A DNA stretch of 64,000 nt from Mesorhizobium comanense (GCF_005503535.1 NZ_SCNN01000004.1:248001-312000); one strand, 5' to 3'. Positions 28,103 to 39,652 are shown, counted from the first letter of the stretch. The notes: generated by a model not told the origin, from the sequence alone. Program-made: numbers and translations.

Positions 28103-28762
28103 TCAGGCCGAAGGCTGCTTGGTCTTCCTGAGATAAGGCAGGATGGTATCGTACGCGCCGAAGCGCTTGATCGCATCCTCGTTTGAAACGGCGGCGGTGA
28201 TGATGACGTCCTCGCCTTGCTTCCAGTTCGCCGGCGTCGCCACCTGGTGCTTCGCGGTGAGTTGCATGGAATCGACCGCGCGCAGGATCTCGTCGAAGTT
28301 GCGCCCCGTGGTCATCGGATAGGTGAGCACCAGCTTGATCTTCTTGTCCGGCCCGATGACGTAGACCGAGCGCACGGTGGCGTTGTCAGCGGGCGTGCGG
28401 CCTTCCGAGGTTTCGCCGGCACCGGCCGGCAGCATGTCGTAGAGTTTGGCGACCTTGAGGTCCTTGTCGCCGATCAGCGGGTAGTTCACCGAATGGCCGG
28501 TCGCCGTCTTGATGTCGGCCTGCCATTTGTCGTGGCTGGCGACCGGATCGACGGAGATGCCGATTATCTTGACGTTGCGCTTCTTGAACTCGCCTTCCAG
28601 CCCCGCCATCGTGCCGAGCTCGGTCGTGCAGACCGGCGTGAAATTCTTCGGGTGGCTGAACAGGATCGCCCAGCCGTCGCCGATCCAGTCGTGGAACTTG
28701 ATGGTCCCTTGCGTGGTCTCGGCGGAGAAGTCCGGCGCGATGTCGTTGATACGAAGACTCAT
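28103..28762 (-). CDS. 1-Cys peroxiredoxin (Prx6 type)
   Basis: This 219-aa thiol peroxidase reduces H2O2 and organic peroxides. The catalytic motif HPKNFTPVCTTELG puts the peroxidatic Cys at 45. The long C-terminal part (LTYPMTTGRNFDEILRAVDS, VATPANWKQGEDVII) is typical of Prx6 and lacks a resolving Cys. AGGGGA lies 8 bases before the ATG (minus strand). It stands alone, near rpoH and the MBL gene, in a stress-gene neighbourhood. Confidence 0.93.
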   Translation of the reverse strand: MSLRINDIAPDFSAETTQGTIKFHDWIGDGWAILFSHPKNFTPVCTTELGTMAGLEGEFKKRNVKIIGISVDPVASHDKWQADIKTATGHSVNYPLIGDKDLKVAKLYDMLPAGAGETSEGRTPADNATVRSVYVIGPDKKIKLVLTYPMTTGRNFDEILRAVDSMQLTAKHQVATPANWKQGEDVIITAAVSNEDAIKRFGAYDTILPYLRKTKQPSA

Positions 28763-28983
28763 GGCACATTTCCCCTATGGCAAATCCGGTCAGCGGTCAG
28801 CGCGGCGGGCGGCACACCGTGCCGCAGTCAAGGCGCCCACACCCCGCCATGGCCGCATCTTAGCGCAAAAATTGCGACTGCAGGATAATATGAAACTCTT
28901 GTCGGCGCAGGAAAGAGCATTTTCATGCGGCCGGCTATCCCGGCCTACAAGAACCTTCCATGCCGGAAGCGATCCGCGCCCGC
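28763..28983. other. Intergenic spacer between zapA and the peroxiredoxin gene
   Basis: The 221 bp contain a stem GCGGCAC/GTGCCGC around 28808-28824 and no protein-coding frame. Many proteobacteria carry 6S RNA downstream of zapA, but the central-bubble sequence and closing helix of 6S RNA could not be recognised here. It is not called as an RNA gene. Confidence 0.3.
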
Positions 28984-29349
28984 TCAGGCCTTGTTGATGG
29001 CCAGCGTCGCCGTCAAGTCTTCCATGCGCTGAGCCAGCGCGCCGAGCGCGTTGGTCAGCACGCTGTCGCTCTTGTCGGCCTTGGTCAGCGCCTCGTCGCG
29101 CGTCTTGCGCAAGGTCAGCACCTCGCTCTCCATGCCTTTGACGCGTTTCTGCAACTCAGAGAGCTCATCCATCACCATGATGCCGGCCATCACGGTCAGC
29201 CTTTGGTCGCCGATCTCGCCAAAAGAGTCCTTCAGATGCGAGACATAACGGTCGAAGCGCTCGGCGAGATCGATCAGATGCTCTTCCTGGCCTTCGTCGC
29301 AGGCCATGCGATACTGCTTGCCGTCGATTGAAACCGTGACCTGTGCCAT
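28984..29349 (-). CDS. zapA: Cell division protein ZapA
   Basis: This 121-aa protein begins MAQVTVSIDGKQYRMACDEGQEEHL, the standard ZapA N-terminal strand-helix unit. A long C-terminal coiled coil (about 55-115) rich in Glu, Lys and Leu follows. ZapA bundles FtsZ filaments at mid-cell. It follows the DUF4164 gene by 10 bp on the same strand; the pair is conserved in Rhizobiales. Confidence 0.88.
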   Translation of the reverse strand: MAQVTVSIDGKQYRMACDEGQEEHLIDLAERFDRYVSHLKDSFGEIGDQRLTVMAGIMVMDELSELQKRVKGMESEVLTLRKTRDEALTKADKSDSVLTNALGALAQRMEDLTATLAINKA

Positions 29350-29359
29350 GGGCCAGCTC

Positions 29360-29632
29360 CTATCTGTCCAACACGGCGCGGATGGTTTCCATGGCGGTCA
29401 CCAGCCGTCGCGACACTTCCTTGTTGGCATCTTCCAGCCGTTCGGCGCGCGCTTCGGAATTGTCGAGCTCCTGCGCCAGGCGCGAGCGGTCGGCGTTCAT
29501 CCGCTGCACTTCTGCCTCGGCTTCCGAATAATCTCGCTCATGCTCCAGCTTGGCCGCGACGGCATTTTCCAGCCCCTCGATGGCCTTGCCCAGCCTGGCG
29601 ATGACTTCCTTGAGCGTGGTTTCCCCGGTCAT
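29360..29632 (-). CDS. DUF4164 coiled-coil protein
   Basis: This 90-aa, almost entirely helical protein begins MTGETTLKEVIARLGKAIEGLE, with continuous heptads (LEHERDYSEAEAEVQRMNADRSRLAQEL...). This is the DUF4164 family found just upstream of zapA in alphaproteobacteria, so a division-related role is likely but unproven. The ATG at 29632 follows a GGG-rich segment (minus strand). Confidence 0.78.
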   Translation of the reverse strand: MTGETTLKEVIARLGKAIEGLENAVAAKLEHERDYSEAEAEVQRMNADRSRLAQELDNSEARAERLEDANKEVSRRLVTAMETIRAVLDR

Positions 29633-29892
29633 GGCCTATATCCTGCCCTGCCCATCACCGAATCGTTCGCGTTCAGAACGCGTTATCCCGGAAACATTAG
29701 GCACCGGGTGAAGGCGGCGTCAACAAAGCTCTCGCGACTGTCCCCCGCTAACGCTAATGTAGGCCCGCCGCCGGCATCACAAGACCGGCAAATATGCACC
29801 CGATTTGTTGACTAAAAGCGCGCGCCTGCTATGTGTCGCGCACCCTTTTCAAGGGCTCTCCCAAGCCCCCAAACCCCCACCCTGGAGGAACC

Positions 29893-31884
29893 ATGACGTC
29901 GCGTGAACAACATGACCGGATGGCCAATGCGATCCGTTTTCTCTCCATGGACGCTGTCGAAAAAGCGAATTCCGGCCATCCCGGCCTGCCCATGGGCTGC
30001 GCCGACATCGCCACGGTGCTGTTCACCCGCTTCCTGAAATTCGACCCCAAGGCTCCGCACTGGGCCGACCGCGACCGCTTCATCCTGTCGGCCGGCCATG
30101 GCTCGATGCTGCTCTATTCGTTGCTGTACCTGACCGGCTACGAAGACATGACCATCGACCAGATCAAGAACTTCCGCCAGCTGGGTTCCAAGACCGCCGG
30201 CCATCCGGAATACGGCCACGCCACCGGCATCGAGACGACGACCGGCCCGCTTGGCCAGGGTCTCGCCAACTCGGTCGGCTTCGCGCTCGGCGAGCGCATC
30301 ATGAACGCCGCCTTCGGCAACGATCTCGTCGACCACTATACCTATGTGCTGGCCGGTGACGGCTGCCTGATGGAAGGCGTTTCCCAGGAAGCCATCGCGC
30401 TGGCCGGGCATCTGAAGCTCAACAAGCTGATCGTCTTCTGGGACAACAACAACATCTCGATCGACGGTCCGGTTTCGCTCGCCGACAACACCGACCAGGT
30501 CGCCCGCTTCCAGGCCTCCGGCTGGAACGCCAGCCATATCGACGGCACCGATCCCGAGGCCATCGCCTACGCCATCGAAGCCGCCCGCCATTCCGACAAA
30601 CCGACGATGATCGCCTGCAAGACGACGATCGGCTTCGGCGCCCCGACCAAGGCAGGCACCAACAAGGCGCACGGCTCGCCGCTCGGCGCCGATGAGATCG
30701 CCGGCGCGCGCAAGTTCTTCGACTGGCAGTCGCCGCCTTTCGAGATCCCGGCCGACATCCTCGACGCCTGGCGCGCAGCCGGCAAGACCGGTTCCAAGCC
30801 ACGCGCCGACTGGGAAGGCCGGCTCGCCAAGGCGGACCCGAAACTGAAGGCCGAGTTCGAGCGCCGGCTCAGTGGCAAGCTGCCGGCCAATTTCGACACC
30901 GTCATTGGCGACTACAAGAAGAAGCTTTCGGCGGACAAGCCGAAGGTCGCCACCCGCAAATCCTCGGAAATGGCGCTGGAAGTCATCAACGGCGCGGTGC
31001 CCGAGACCATTGGCGGCTCGGCCGACCTCACCGGCTCCAACAACACCAAGACCAGCCAGACCAAGAACATCACGCCGGACGATTATGGCCAGCGCTACGT
31101 CCACTACGGCATTCGCGAGCATGGCATGGCGGCCGCCATCAACGGCCTGACGCTGCATGGCGGCCTGATCGCCTACGGCGGCACCTTCCTGTGCTTCTCC
31201 GATTATGCCCGTCCCTCGATGCGCCTCGCCTCGCTGATGGGCATCCGCTCGATCTTCGTCATGACCCACGATTCCATCGGCCTTGGCGAAGACGGCCCGA
31301 CCCACCAGCCGGTCGAACACATGGCGGCGCTCCGCGCCATCCCCAACCACAACGTCTTCCGTCCGGCCGACGCGGTGGAAACCGCCGAATGCTGGCAGAT
31401 CGCGCTCGAATCCGAAAAGACGCCCTCGACGCTGGCGCTGACGCGCCAGAACCTGCCGACCGTGCGCACCGAACACTCGGCCAGGAACCTGTCGAGCCAG
31501 GGCGCGTATGAACTGGCCGCGGCCAGCGGTGAGGCGGCGGTGACGATCTTCGCCACCGGCTCCGAGATCGAGATCGCGCTTGGCGCCCGTGACCTGCTGG
31601 AAAAACATGGCCACCCGACCCGTGTCGTCTCGGTGCCCTGCTTCGAGCTTTTCGACAAGCAGAGTGACGACTACCGCGTGAAGACCATCGGCGACGCACC
31701 GGTCAAGATGGCGATCGAGGCCGGCATCCGTCAGGGCTGGGATCACCTCATCGGCTCGGATGGCATCTTCATCGGCATGACCGGCTTCGGCGCGTCGGGC
31801 ACGATCGAGCAGCTCTACCCGCATTTCGGCATCACCGCCGAGGCAGCGGCCAAGGCGGCGGAAGCCCGCCTGCACGCCAAGTAG
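29893..31884 (+). CDS. tkt: Transketolase
   Basis: This 663-aa thiamin-diphosphate enzyme of the pentose phosphate and Calvin-type pathways transfers a two-carbon ketol unit. The ThDP motif [13 protein letters not shown]...[10 protein letters not shown] begins at about 155, SGHPGLPMG at 28-35 holds a catalytic His, and [14 protein letters not shown] marks the central pyrimidine-binding domain. GGAGGAACC before ATG 29893 fixes the start; the in-frame start at 29833 lies in the leader. It heads a block with gap, pgk and fba. Confidence 0.96.
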   Translation: MTSREQHDRMANAIRFLSMDAVEKANSGHPGLPMGCADIATVLFTRFLKFDPKAPHWADRDRFILSAGHGSMLLYSLLYLTGYEDMTIDQIKNFRQLGSKTAGHPEYGHATGIETTTGPLGQGLANSVGFALGERIMNAAFGNDLVDHYTYVLAGDGCLMEGVSQEAIALAGHLKLNKLIVFWDNNNISIDGPVSLADNTDQVARFQASGWNASHIDGTDPEAIAYAIEAARHSDKPTMIACKTTIGFGAPTKAGTNKAHGSPLGADEIAGARKFFDWQSPPFEIPADILDAWRAAGKTGSKPRADWEGRLAKADPKLKAEFERRLSGKLPANFDTVIGDYKKKLSADKPKVATRKSSEMALEVINGAVPETIGGSADLTGSNNTKTSQTKNITPDDYGQRYVHYGIREHGMAAAINGLTLHGGLIAYGGTFLCFSDYARPSMRLASLMGIRSIFVMTHDSIGLGEDGPTHQPVEHMAALRAIPNHNVFRPADAVETAECWQIALESEKTPSTLALTRQNLPTVRTEHSARNLSSQGAYELAAASGEAAVTIFATGSEIEIALGARDLLEKHGHPTRVVSVPCFELFDKQSDDYRVKTIGDAPVKMAIEAGIRQGWDHLIGSDGIFIGMTGFGASGTIEQLYPHFGITAEAAAKAAEARLHAK

Positions 31885-32037
31885 GGATCAGCGGCCGGCG
31901 AAATCCTTGCGGCTTCGCCGGACTGGCCTAACCTAATCGATTTAAATCCAGCCGCTGGACGGCTGGATTCTTTGTCGGTCCGCCGCTATGAAGCTGCGGA
32001 CCATCAGTCTGCCCTCCAGCTCCCCGGGGAGAGAAAC

Positions 32038-33048
32038 ATGACCGTCAGAGTTGCCATCAACGGATTTGGCCGCATCGGCCGCAACATCCTGCGCGCCATC
32101 CATGAGTCCGGCCGCAAGGACATTCAGGTCGTAGCCGTCAACGATCTCGGCCCGGTCGAGACCAACGCGCATCTCTTGCGCTACGACAGTGTGCACGGCC
32201 GCTTCCCGCATGAAGTGTCGGTCGATGGCGACCAGATCTCCGTCGGCAAGGAGAAGTTCAAGGTCACCGCCATCAAGGATCCCTCCCAGCTGCCGTGGAA
32301 GGAACTGGGCATCGACATCGCGATGGAATGCACCGGCATCTTCACCGCCCGCGACAAGGCCGCCGCCCACCTGACGGCCGGCGCCAAGCGCGTTCTGGTC
32401 TCGGCGCCCGCCGAAGGCGCCGACCTGACCGTCGTCTACGGCATCAACCACGACAAGCTGACCAAGGACCATGTCGTCGTTTCCAATGCGTCCTGCACCA
32501 CCAACTGCCTGGCGCCGCTGGCCGCCGTGCTGCATGAGACGGTCGGCATCGAAAAAGGCATGATGACGACGATCCATTCCTATACAGGCGACCAGCCGAC
32601 GCTGGACACCATGCACAAGGACCTCTACCGCGCCCGCGCCGCCGCCCTGTCGCAGATCCCGACCTCGACCGGCGCCGCCAAGGCGATCGGCCTCGTGCTG
32701 CCCGACCTCAAGGGCAAGCTCGACGGCATCTCGATCCGCGTGCCGACCCCGAACGTCTCGGTCGTCGACTTCAAGTTCATCGCCAAGCGTCCGACCACCG
32801 TGCAGGAAATCAATGATGCGGTGATCGCCGCCTCGAATGGCAAGCTCAAGGGCGTACTGGGCGTCACCCATCACCCGAACGTCTCGATCGACTTCAACCA
32901 CGATCCGCATTCGTCGATCATGGCGCTCGACCAGACCAAGGTCATGGACGGCAACTTCGTTTCGGTGCTGTCCTGGTACGACAATGAATGGGGCTTCTCC
33001 AATCGCATGTCGGACACCGCCGTCGCTTTCGGCAAGACCATCGCCTGA
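32038..33048 (+). CDS. gap: Glyceraldehyde-3-phosphate dehydrogenase, type I
   Basis: This 336-aa NAD(P)-dependent enzyme of glycolysis and gluconeogenesis has the Rossmann start VRVAINGFGRIGRN, cofactor loop NDLG, catalytic motif SNASCTTNC with Cys153, and the C-terminal motif SWYDNEWGFSNRM. ATG 32038 has GGGGAGAGAAAC before it; the in-frame start at 31972 is leader sequence. It lies 153 bp after tkt. A strong terminator follows at 33074. Confidence 0.97.
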   Translation: MTVRVAINGFGRIGRNILRAIHESGRKDIQVVAVNDLGPVETNAHLLRYDSVHGRFPHEVSVDGDQISVGKEKFKVTAIKDPSQLPWKELGIDIAMECTGIFTARDKAAAHLTAGAKRVLVSAPAEGADLTVVYGINHDKLTKDHVVVSNASCTTNCLAPLAAVLHETVGIEKGMMTTIHSYTGDQPTLDTMHKDLYRARAAALSQIPTSTGAAKAIGLVLPDLKGKLDGISIRVPTPNVSVVDFKFIAKRPTTVQEINDAVIAASNGKLKGVLGVTHHPNVSIDFNHDPHSSIMALDQTKVMDGNFVSVLSWYDNEWGFSNRMSDTAVAFGKTIA

Positions 33049-33073
33049 TCTGCAGGCCTCGTCCCACAGCTTG

Positions 33074-33099
33074 AAACGCCCGGCTTCGTCCGGGCGTTT
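33074..33099 (+). terminator. Rho-independent terminator of gap
   Basis: AAACGCCCGG (33074-33083) pairs with CCGGGCGTTT (33090-33099) around CTTCGT, with a T-rich tail (TTTTCGTTTTG). It separates tkt-gap from the antiporter gene. Confidence 0.88.
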
Positions 33100-33114
33100 T
33101 CGTTTTGCCCTATC

Positions 33115-33250
33115 AGCTTCGTCACTCCATGGTGGAGCAAGGGGCGAAGCGACGCGGCGCAGGACCGCGCTCCATGGCTGATATCACGGAATGGATTCCA
33201 GGGTCTTCGCGACGGAGCTTCACTCCTGCTTCGCCCTGGAATGACGATGT
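33115..33250. repeat. Compound palindromic intergenic element
   Basis: ATTCCAGGG (33195-33203) pairs with CCCTGGAAT (33234-33242). Upstream, CCATGG (33128-33133) recurs inside GCTCCATGG near 33169-33176. The arrangement looks like a rhizobial mosaic element fragment but differs from the RIME-like family in this window. With the terminator it fills the 299 bp before the antiporter gene. Confidence 0.5.
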
Positions 33251-33347
33251 TTGGCCAAAAAACCATCCTGCCGCCTTGCGCCGGCCACGCCTTCGCCCCA
33301 CTCTCACGTAAAGCCGGAAACAGAGGAATTCGAGGGGCAAATCACGG

Positions 33348-35225
33348 ATGGAGCATGCGATCTATCTCGTCACGCTGGTGGGCACAGCGCTTGTCGTCGC
33401 CGCCGCGTTTTCGAGCCTGATCGCGTTTCGCTTCGGCGCCCCGCTCCTGCTGCTGTTCCTGTGCATCGGACTTGCCAGCGGCGTCGACGGCCTCGGCATC
33501 GAGTTCGACAACGCCCGCGTCGCCTATTTTGCCGGCTCACTGGCGCTGGCCATCATCCTGTTCGATTCCGGTTTCGGCACGCCGCTCAACGCCTTGCGGC
33601 AGGCGGCCGGGCCGGCGCTCTCGCTGGCCACGGTCGGCGTCATCCTGACGACCGGCCTGTTCGGCGCCGCCGCCTACTATCTGCTGGACCTCAACTGGCT
33701 GGAATCCTTCCTGCTGGGCGCCTCGGTTGCCTCGACCGACGCCGCCGCCGTCTTCTTCCTGCTGCGGGCGGGCGAGATCAATTTGCGCGAGCGCGTGCGC
33801 TCCACGCTTGAAGTGGAATCCGGCACCAACGATCCGATCGCCATCTTCCTGACCATCACCCTGGTCGAGATCATCGCCGCACATGCCAATCCCGAGGCCA
33901 ATGTCCTGGCCACCAACCTGGTCCTCGGCTTCCTGCTCAACATGGGCCTCGGCGCCGTGGTCGGCGTGCTGGGCGGCCTGGGAATCGTGCGTCTCGTCGA
34001 CAGGCTCAATCTCGACCATGGCCTGCTGCCGATCTTCGTGCTGACCTTGTCGCTGATGGTTTTCGCCGCGGCCGGCGCCATTGGCGGCTCGGGCTTTCTC
34101 GCCGTCTATCTTGCCGGCCTCATCGCCGGCAATTCCGACATCCGTGCCGTCACCATCCTGAAGCGTTTCCAGGACGGCATGTCGTGGCTGGCGCAGATCA
34201 TCATGTTCCTGATCCTCGGCCTGTTCGCGACGCCCTCGCAGTTTCCCGCCATCATGCTCCCGGCGATCGCGCTCGGCCTGTTCCTGATGTTTATCGCGCG
34301 GCCTGTCGCGGTCTGGCTCTGCCTGATCCCGTTCCGCCTGCCGCGCCCGGAAGTCGCCTTCGTCTCCTGGGTCGGGCTGCGCGGCGCGGTCTCCATCCTG
34401 CTCGCCATCACCCCGCTGCTCGGCGGGCTGGAGCATGGCCGCACCATCTTCAATGCGGCCTTCATCATTGTCCTGGTATCGCTGGTCATCCAGGGCTGGA
34501 CCGTCGGCCCGCTGGCGCGGCGGCTCGGCCTGATCGTGCCGGCGCGGCTCGGCCCGCTGGACAAGGTCGAGCTCGAACTCCCCGGCTCGGCCCATCACGA
34601 GCTTCTCGCCTACCGTGTCGCGCCCGGCAGTCCGGTGGCGCGTGGCGAACGCATTCCGCGCTGGGCGCGGCCGTCGCTCGTGCTGCGCGACGGCCGTTCC
34701 ATGCGCTTCCAGGACATGGGCCGGCTGGCCGCCGGCGACCAGGTCTACATCTTCGTGCCGGACCGCTATCCGCGTCTGCTCGACAAGCTGTTCGCGAGCC
34801 GGGCGGTGGTCGATCCCGAGGATGCCGATTTCTTCGGCGCCTTCGCCGTCGACCCGGCTCGCTCCGCAGCTGAACTGGAAGCAGCTTACGGGCCGGGCCT
34901 GACCGAGGCGGAACAGAAGCTCACCGTCGGCGCCCTGGTCACGGCGCGGCTCGGCGGCCATGCCGAATATGCCGACCGGGTGTTGCTCGGCCCGATCGAA
35001 CTCATCGTGCGCGACGTCGACGACAAGGGCAGGATCACGGGTCTTGGTCTCTCCTTCGAGCCGACCGCGCCGGTGGCGCGGGTGCCGGTCTTCCTCAGCG
35101 CCGGTGAGATGGGCGACCGTCTCGGCGCCTTCATCCGCAACTGGCGCAAGCCGGTCGAGACCGAGGCGGTACCGGGAGACGAGGCACCCGAGCCGCCGAT
35201 TGGAAAGGCCACGACCGGAAGTTGA
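33348..35225 (+). CDS. Potassium/proton antiporter, CPA1 family (NhaP2/CvrA-like)
   Basis: This 625-aa membrane protein has about 12-13 TM helices in residues 5-385. The ion-binding regions are visible as [15 protein letters not shown] and [13 protein letters not shown], the paired Asp motifs of CPA1 exchangers. The cytoplasmic tail has a TrkA_C/RCK_C-like domain (about 405-475) and a CorC_HlyC-like domain (about 490-585). This order is typical of the K+/H+ antiporter NhaP2/CvrA rather than a Na+ pump; the ion is inferred. It lies between gap and pgk. Confidence 0.88.
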   Translation: MEHAIYLVTLVGTALVVAAAFSSLIAFRFGAPLLLLFLCIGLASGVDGLGIEFDNARVAYFAGSLALAIILFDSGFGTPLNALRQAAGPALSLATVGVILTTGLFGAAAYYLLDLNWLESFLLGASVASTDAAAVFFLLRAGEINLRERVRSTLEVESGTNDPIAIFLTITLVEIIAAHANPEANVLATNLVLGFLLNMGLGAVVGVLGGLGIVRLVDRLNLDHGLLPIFVLTLSLMVFAAAGAIGGSGFLAVYLAGLIAGNSDIRAVTILKRFQDGMSWLAQIIMFLILGLFATPSQFPAIMLPAIALGLFLMFIARPVAVWLCLIPFRLPRPEVAFVSWVGLRGAVSILLAITPLLGGLEHGRTIFNAAFIIVLVSLVIQGWTVGPLARRLGLIVPARLGPLDKVELELPGSAHHELLAYRVAPGSPVARGERIPRWARPSLVLRDGRSMRFQDMGRLAAGDQVYIFVPDRYPRLLDKLFASRAVVDPEDADFFGAFAVDPARSAAELEAAYGPGLTEAEQKLTVGALVTARLGGHAEYADRVLLGPIELIVRDVDDKGRITGLGLSFEPTAPVARVPVFLSAGEMGDRLGAFIRNWRKPVETEAVPGDEAPEPPIGKATTGS

Positions 35226-35379
35226 CGACGGCCGCCGGTTTCGCCGTCCTCAACGGGGCAAGTCTTCACGGGCTATGTCCCGGCCGGCCTCAAAATTTCG
35301 CACGGCGCCACCGCCAAAGCCTTGCATCGTCACCGATGCGGGGTATGGTCCCGGCGATTTTCCGACGAAAGGGACCGGC

Positions 35380-36576
<1,197 letters not shown>

Positions 36577-36607
36577 GGAGCCACGATCCGATCAAATCGA
36601 GGGGAGC

Positions 36608-36624
36608 CACCGGCAGGGCCGGTG
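36608..36624 (+). terminator. Possible weak terminator or attenuator between pgk and fba
   Basis: CACCGGC (36608-36614) pairs with GCCGGTG (36618-36624). The run of T after it is poor (ACTTTC), so it may only stabilise the pgk mRNA end. Confidence 0.35.
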
Positions 36625-36711
36625 ACTTTCAATCGATTCGAGCTTTCCGGCGTCATTCCTTTGGCGGTAGTGTTCTGCTAGGCGCAGACCAACCGGTTGA
36701 GGAGAAGCATG

Positions 36712-37737
36712 ATGAGCGAACGTCTCGAAGACATTGCCGAAGCGATCGTGGCCAATGGCAAGGGCCTGCTGGCCGCCGACGAAAGCTCCGGCACCATCAA
36801 GAAGCGCTTCGACGTCATCGGCGTCGAATCGACCGCCGACAGCCGCCGCGACTATCGCGAGATGATGTTCCGCGCCAAGGAGGCGATGACGAAGTACATT
36901 TCCGGCGTCATCCTCTATGACGAGACCATCCGCCAGAAGGCCGCCGACGGCACGCCCCTGGTCGACATTATCAAGGCCTCGGGCGCCATCCCCGGCATCA
37001 AGGTCGACGCCGGTGCAAAGTCACTGGCCGGCTTTCCCGGCGACACCATAACCGAAGGGCTCGACGGCCTGCGCGAACGCCTGGCCGACTATTACAAGCT
37101 CGGTGCCCGCTTCGCCAAATGGCGGGCGGTCATCGACATCGACACCGGCAAGGGCGTGCCGTCGGCGACCTCTATCAGGTCCAACACCCATGCGCTGGCC
37201 CGATACGCCGCCCTTTGCCAGGAAGCCGGGATCGTGCCGATCGTCGAGCCGGAAGTGCTGATGGACGGCGCCCATGACATCGATACCTGCTACCAGGTAT
37301 CAAGGGCAACACTGACGAAGCTCTACGACGAGCTTTACGCGGCCCGCGTCGTGCTCGAAGGCACGATCCTGAAGCCCAACATGGTGCTGTCGGGCAAGAA
37401 ATCTGGCACGGTGGACAGCCCCGAAGAAGTCGCCGAGAAGACGATAAAGCTGTTCCGCGAAACGGTGCCGGCCGCGGTGCCTGGTATCGCCTTCCTCTCA
37501 GGTGGCCAGGAAGACGAGGAGGCGACGGCCAACCTCAACGCTATCAACGCCATCGGCCCGCATCCGTGGAAGCTGACCTTCTCCTATGGCCGCGCGCTGC
37601 AGGCAGCGCCGCAGAAGGCATGGAGCGGCAAGGCCGCCAACGTCGCCGCCGGCCAGGCCGCCTTCACCCATCGCGCCCACATGAATTACCTGGCCGCGCT
37701 TGGAAAATGGCAGCCGGCATTGGAAAACGCCGCCTGA
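36712..37737 (+). CDS. Fructose-bisphosphate aldolase, class I
   Basis: This 341-aa Schiff-base aldolase cleaves fructose-1,6-bisphosphate. Class I marks are GLLAADESSGTIKKRF, the ARFAKWRAVI segment, VEPEVLMDGAHD, and Lys221 in EGTILKPNMV as Schiff-base lysine. No zinc-binding motif of class II is present. The start at 36712 suits the GAGGAG at 36699-36704; ATG 36709 is equally in frame. It closes the glycolytic block. Confidence 0.94.
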   Translation: MSERLEDIAEAIVANGKGLLAADESSGTIKKRFDVIGVESTADSRRDYREMMFRAKEAMTKYISGVILYDETIRQKAADGTPLVDIIKASGAIPGIKVDAGAKSLAGFPGDTITEGLDGLRERLADYYKLGARFAKWRAVIDIDTGKGVPSATSIRSNTHALARYAALCQEAGIVPIVEPEVLMDGAHDIDTCYQVSRATLTKLYDELYAARVVLEGTILKPNMVLSGKKSGTVDSPEEVAEKTIKLFRETVPAAVPGIAFLSGGQEDEEATANLNAINAIGPHPWKLTFSYGRALQAAPQKAWSGKAANVAAGQAAFTHRAHMNYLAALGKWQPALENAA

Positions 37738-37770
37738 GCATCGGCGCCATCGCATCGAAGACCCGGGCCT

Positions 37771-37877
37771 GGAGCAATTCCAGCAAAAGTGCGAAGCGGT
37801 TTTGCGTCCGGAAATTGCGGCAAAACAAAAAGATAGAGCGTTACCGGCGATTCCGTTTTCGCCGGTAACGCTCTATC
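37771..37877. repeat. RIME-like double palindrome, copy C
   Basis: AGCAATTCCAGCAAAAGTG pairs with CCGGAAATTGC. The second palindrome is unusual: GAGCGTTACCGGCGA/TCGCCGGTAACGCTC is a near-perfect long stem replacing the GAGCGGTTC stem of the other copies. It fills the gap between the aldolase and DUF899 genes. Confidence 0.8.
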
Positions 37878-38036
37878 GCCCGGGTTTTGCTTGTCGAGCC
37901 TAGAGCCTGATCTAGCAATTGGGCCAGAACTTGGGATCTTGCCCGACCATCCTTATGTCCTCTGCGGCATTTCCGGCCGCGATGTCGGATTACGCCCGTC
38001 CCGAACGTCCTTGGGGCGACCGACAGGGAGAGGCAT

Positions 38037-38768
38037 ATGCATCGCAACAAGGCCGTATCGCGGGAGGACTGGTTTCTGGCGCACAAGGCGCATCTGGCGC
38101 GCGAGAAGGAACTGACGCGCTTGCGCGAGCGCGTCGCGGCCGAGCGGCGGGAACTGCCCTGGCTGAAGCTGCGCAAGGACTATGTGTTCGAGACCGAGCA
38201 AGGACCGCGCAAACTGGCCGATCTCTTCGGCTGCCGCAGCCAGCTGATCGTCTATCACTTCGTCTTCGCGCCGGGCTCGACCCATCACTGCGAGAGCTGC
38301 GCCTTCGTCGCCGACCACATGGATGGCGCCAACCAGCACCTCAGGCATCATGACGTGTCGCTTGTCGCGGTGTCGCGGGCGCCGCTCGCGGAACTGCTGC
38401 CCTACAGGCAGCGTATGGGCTGGAAGTTCGACTGGGTGTCCTGCTACGCCTCGGACTTCAACTTCGACATGCAGGTATCCTTCTCCGACAGACAGATCGC
38501 CGCGGGCGAAGCCGTCTACAATTTCGAGACACCGGTGCTGACATCGAAGGACCTGCCGGGCACCACCGTCTTCTACAAGGGCGAAACCGGCGACATCTTC
38601 CTCACCTTCATGTCGCGCGCCCGGGGCAGCGAGCAGTTCATCGGCGCCTACCAATATCTCGACATGGCGCCGAAAGGCCGGGACGAGCCGGGTCCCTACA
38701 GGACATCCATGGACTGGGTGCGCCTGCACGACGAGTACGAAAAGAGATCGCGGCCGGACGTCGCATGA
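38037..38768 (+). CDS. DUF899 thioredoxin-like protein
   Basis: This 243-aa member of the DUF899 family has a thioredoxin-like fold. ELPWLKLRKDYVF is followed by LADLFGCRSQLIVYHFVFAP, HHCESCAFVADHMDG and GWKFDWVSCYASDFNFDM. The family phrase WKFPWVSS/CY is present. The CESC pair could be a redox centre. GGGAGAGG precedes the ATG. The metabolic role is not established. Confidence 0.85.
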   Translation: MHRNKAVSREDWFLAHKAHLAREKELTRLRERVAAERRELPWLKLRKDYVFETEQGPRKLADLFGCRSQLIVYHFVFAPGSTHHCESCAFVADHMDGANQHLRHHDVSLVAVSRAPLAELLPYRQRMGWKFDWVSCYASDFNFDMQVSFSDRQIAAGEAVYNFETPVLTSKDLPGTTVFYKGETGDIFLTFMSRARGSEQFIGAYQYLDMAPKGRDEPGPYRTSMDWVRLHDEYEKRSRPDVA

Positions 38769-38826
38769 CGCGGGGGCAGCTGTCAGGGTTGCGGCGGTCC
38801 GTTCCCGCCGGCCGCGACTTGCGCTA

Positions 38827-38885
38827 AGCAATTCCAGGAAAAGTGTGAGCGGTTTTCCGTTCCGGAATTGCTTAAGAATAAAGAG
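38827..38885. repeat. RIME-like palindrome, copy D (single-stem form)
   Basis: AGCAATTCCAGGAAAAGTG pairs with TTCCGGAATTGCT. The second palindrome found in the other copies is absent. The in-frame start of the next gene at 38868 lies inside this element. Confidence 0.75.
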
Positions 38886-38921
38886 ACACAGCCTGCCGCT
38901 GGTCACTTCTCGGATTTGCCC

Positions 38922-39635
38922 ATGCCTGTCCCGGCCTTTCTCACCTGGCTCGCCTTCCCCGTCTACATCTGGCAGGGGCTGGGCGTGCGCCGCCGCACCT
39001 CCCGCATGCTTCCGGCGAAAGGTCCGGTCATGCACGACCTCGCCGGCACGGCGCCCGCGATCTCGCTGCTGGTGCTGGGCGATTCCTCGGCCGCTTCGGT
39101 CGGCATCGGCAATTCCGAGAACGGGCTTGCGGCACAACTCGCCGTGTTGATCTCCCAACGCACCGGACGCGCCGTACGATGGCGGGCGGCCGGCTTCAAC
39201 TCCGCCACGTCAGGCCAGATCCGCGACCATGTCCTGCCCAATCTGTCGGCCGATCCGTGGACGCATATCGTGCTTGCCATCGGCACCAACGACACCAAGA
39301 ATTTTCATTCCGTGCCACGCTTCAAGAAGGAATTCGGCGGCCTGCTCTATGCGCTGCGCGCCAAATGGCCGGAGGCGCGCGTGGTGTGGTCGCCGGTGCT
39401 GGAGTTCACCCGCGCGCCGGCCATGCCGGCATTGCTCGGCAAGATCCTCGAAGTCCGCGCCGCCGCGATGAACCGGATGGGTGAACGCCTTTGTTTCGAG
39501 CGCGGCGCGGTGCCGGCGCCGCGCCTGCCGATCACCAATCCCGAACAGGGCTTTGCCTCCGACGGTTTTCACGCCTCCGAAGCCGGCTACCGCGCCTGGG
39601 CGGAACATCTTGTCGGTCCGGTGCTTGGCGACTGA
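38922..39635 (+). CDS. SGNH/GDSL-type hydrolase
   Basis: This 237-aa esterase-like protein has block I GDSSAAS (Ser55), block III GTND (Asn123) and block V SDGFHAS (Asp214, His217), a complete SGNH set. A hydrophobic start (MPVPAFLTWLAFPVYIWQG) suggests membrane anchoring or a signal. Start 38922 is preferred because the earlier frame start lies within RIME copy D. It likely hydrolyses an ester; the substrate is unknown. Confidence 0.85.
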   Translation: MPVPAFLTWLAFPVYIWQGLGVRRRTSRMLPAKGPVMHDLAGTAPAISLLVLGDSSAASVGIGNSENGLAAQLAVLISQRTGRAVRWRAAGFNSATSGQIRDHVLPNLSADPWTHIVLAIGTNDTKNFHSVPRFKKEFGGLLYALRAKWPEARVVWSPVLEFTRAPAMPALLGKILEVRAAAMNRMGERLCFERGAVPAPRLPITNPEQGFASDGFHASEAGYRAWAEHLVGPVLGD

Positions 39636-39652
39636 CCATCGCCGCCCGAAGC

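Noticed and set aside
28763-28983. 6S RNA downstream of zapA
   Set aside because: The position fits, but neither the large bubble nor the closing stem could be recognised; a covariance-model search would decide.
29812-31875. 687-codon open frame opposite transketolase
   Set aside because: It is antisense to a gene with full transketolase motifs. Long antisense frames are expected from GC-rich codon use, and its product is compositionally biased without family marks.
33537-34961. 474-codon frame opposite the antiporter
   Set aside because: Gln/Asp/His-rich mirror translation of a membrane protein; no binding site or domain.
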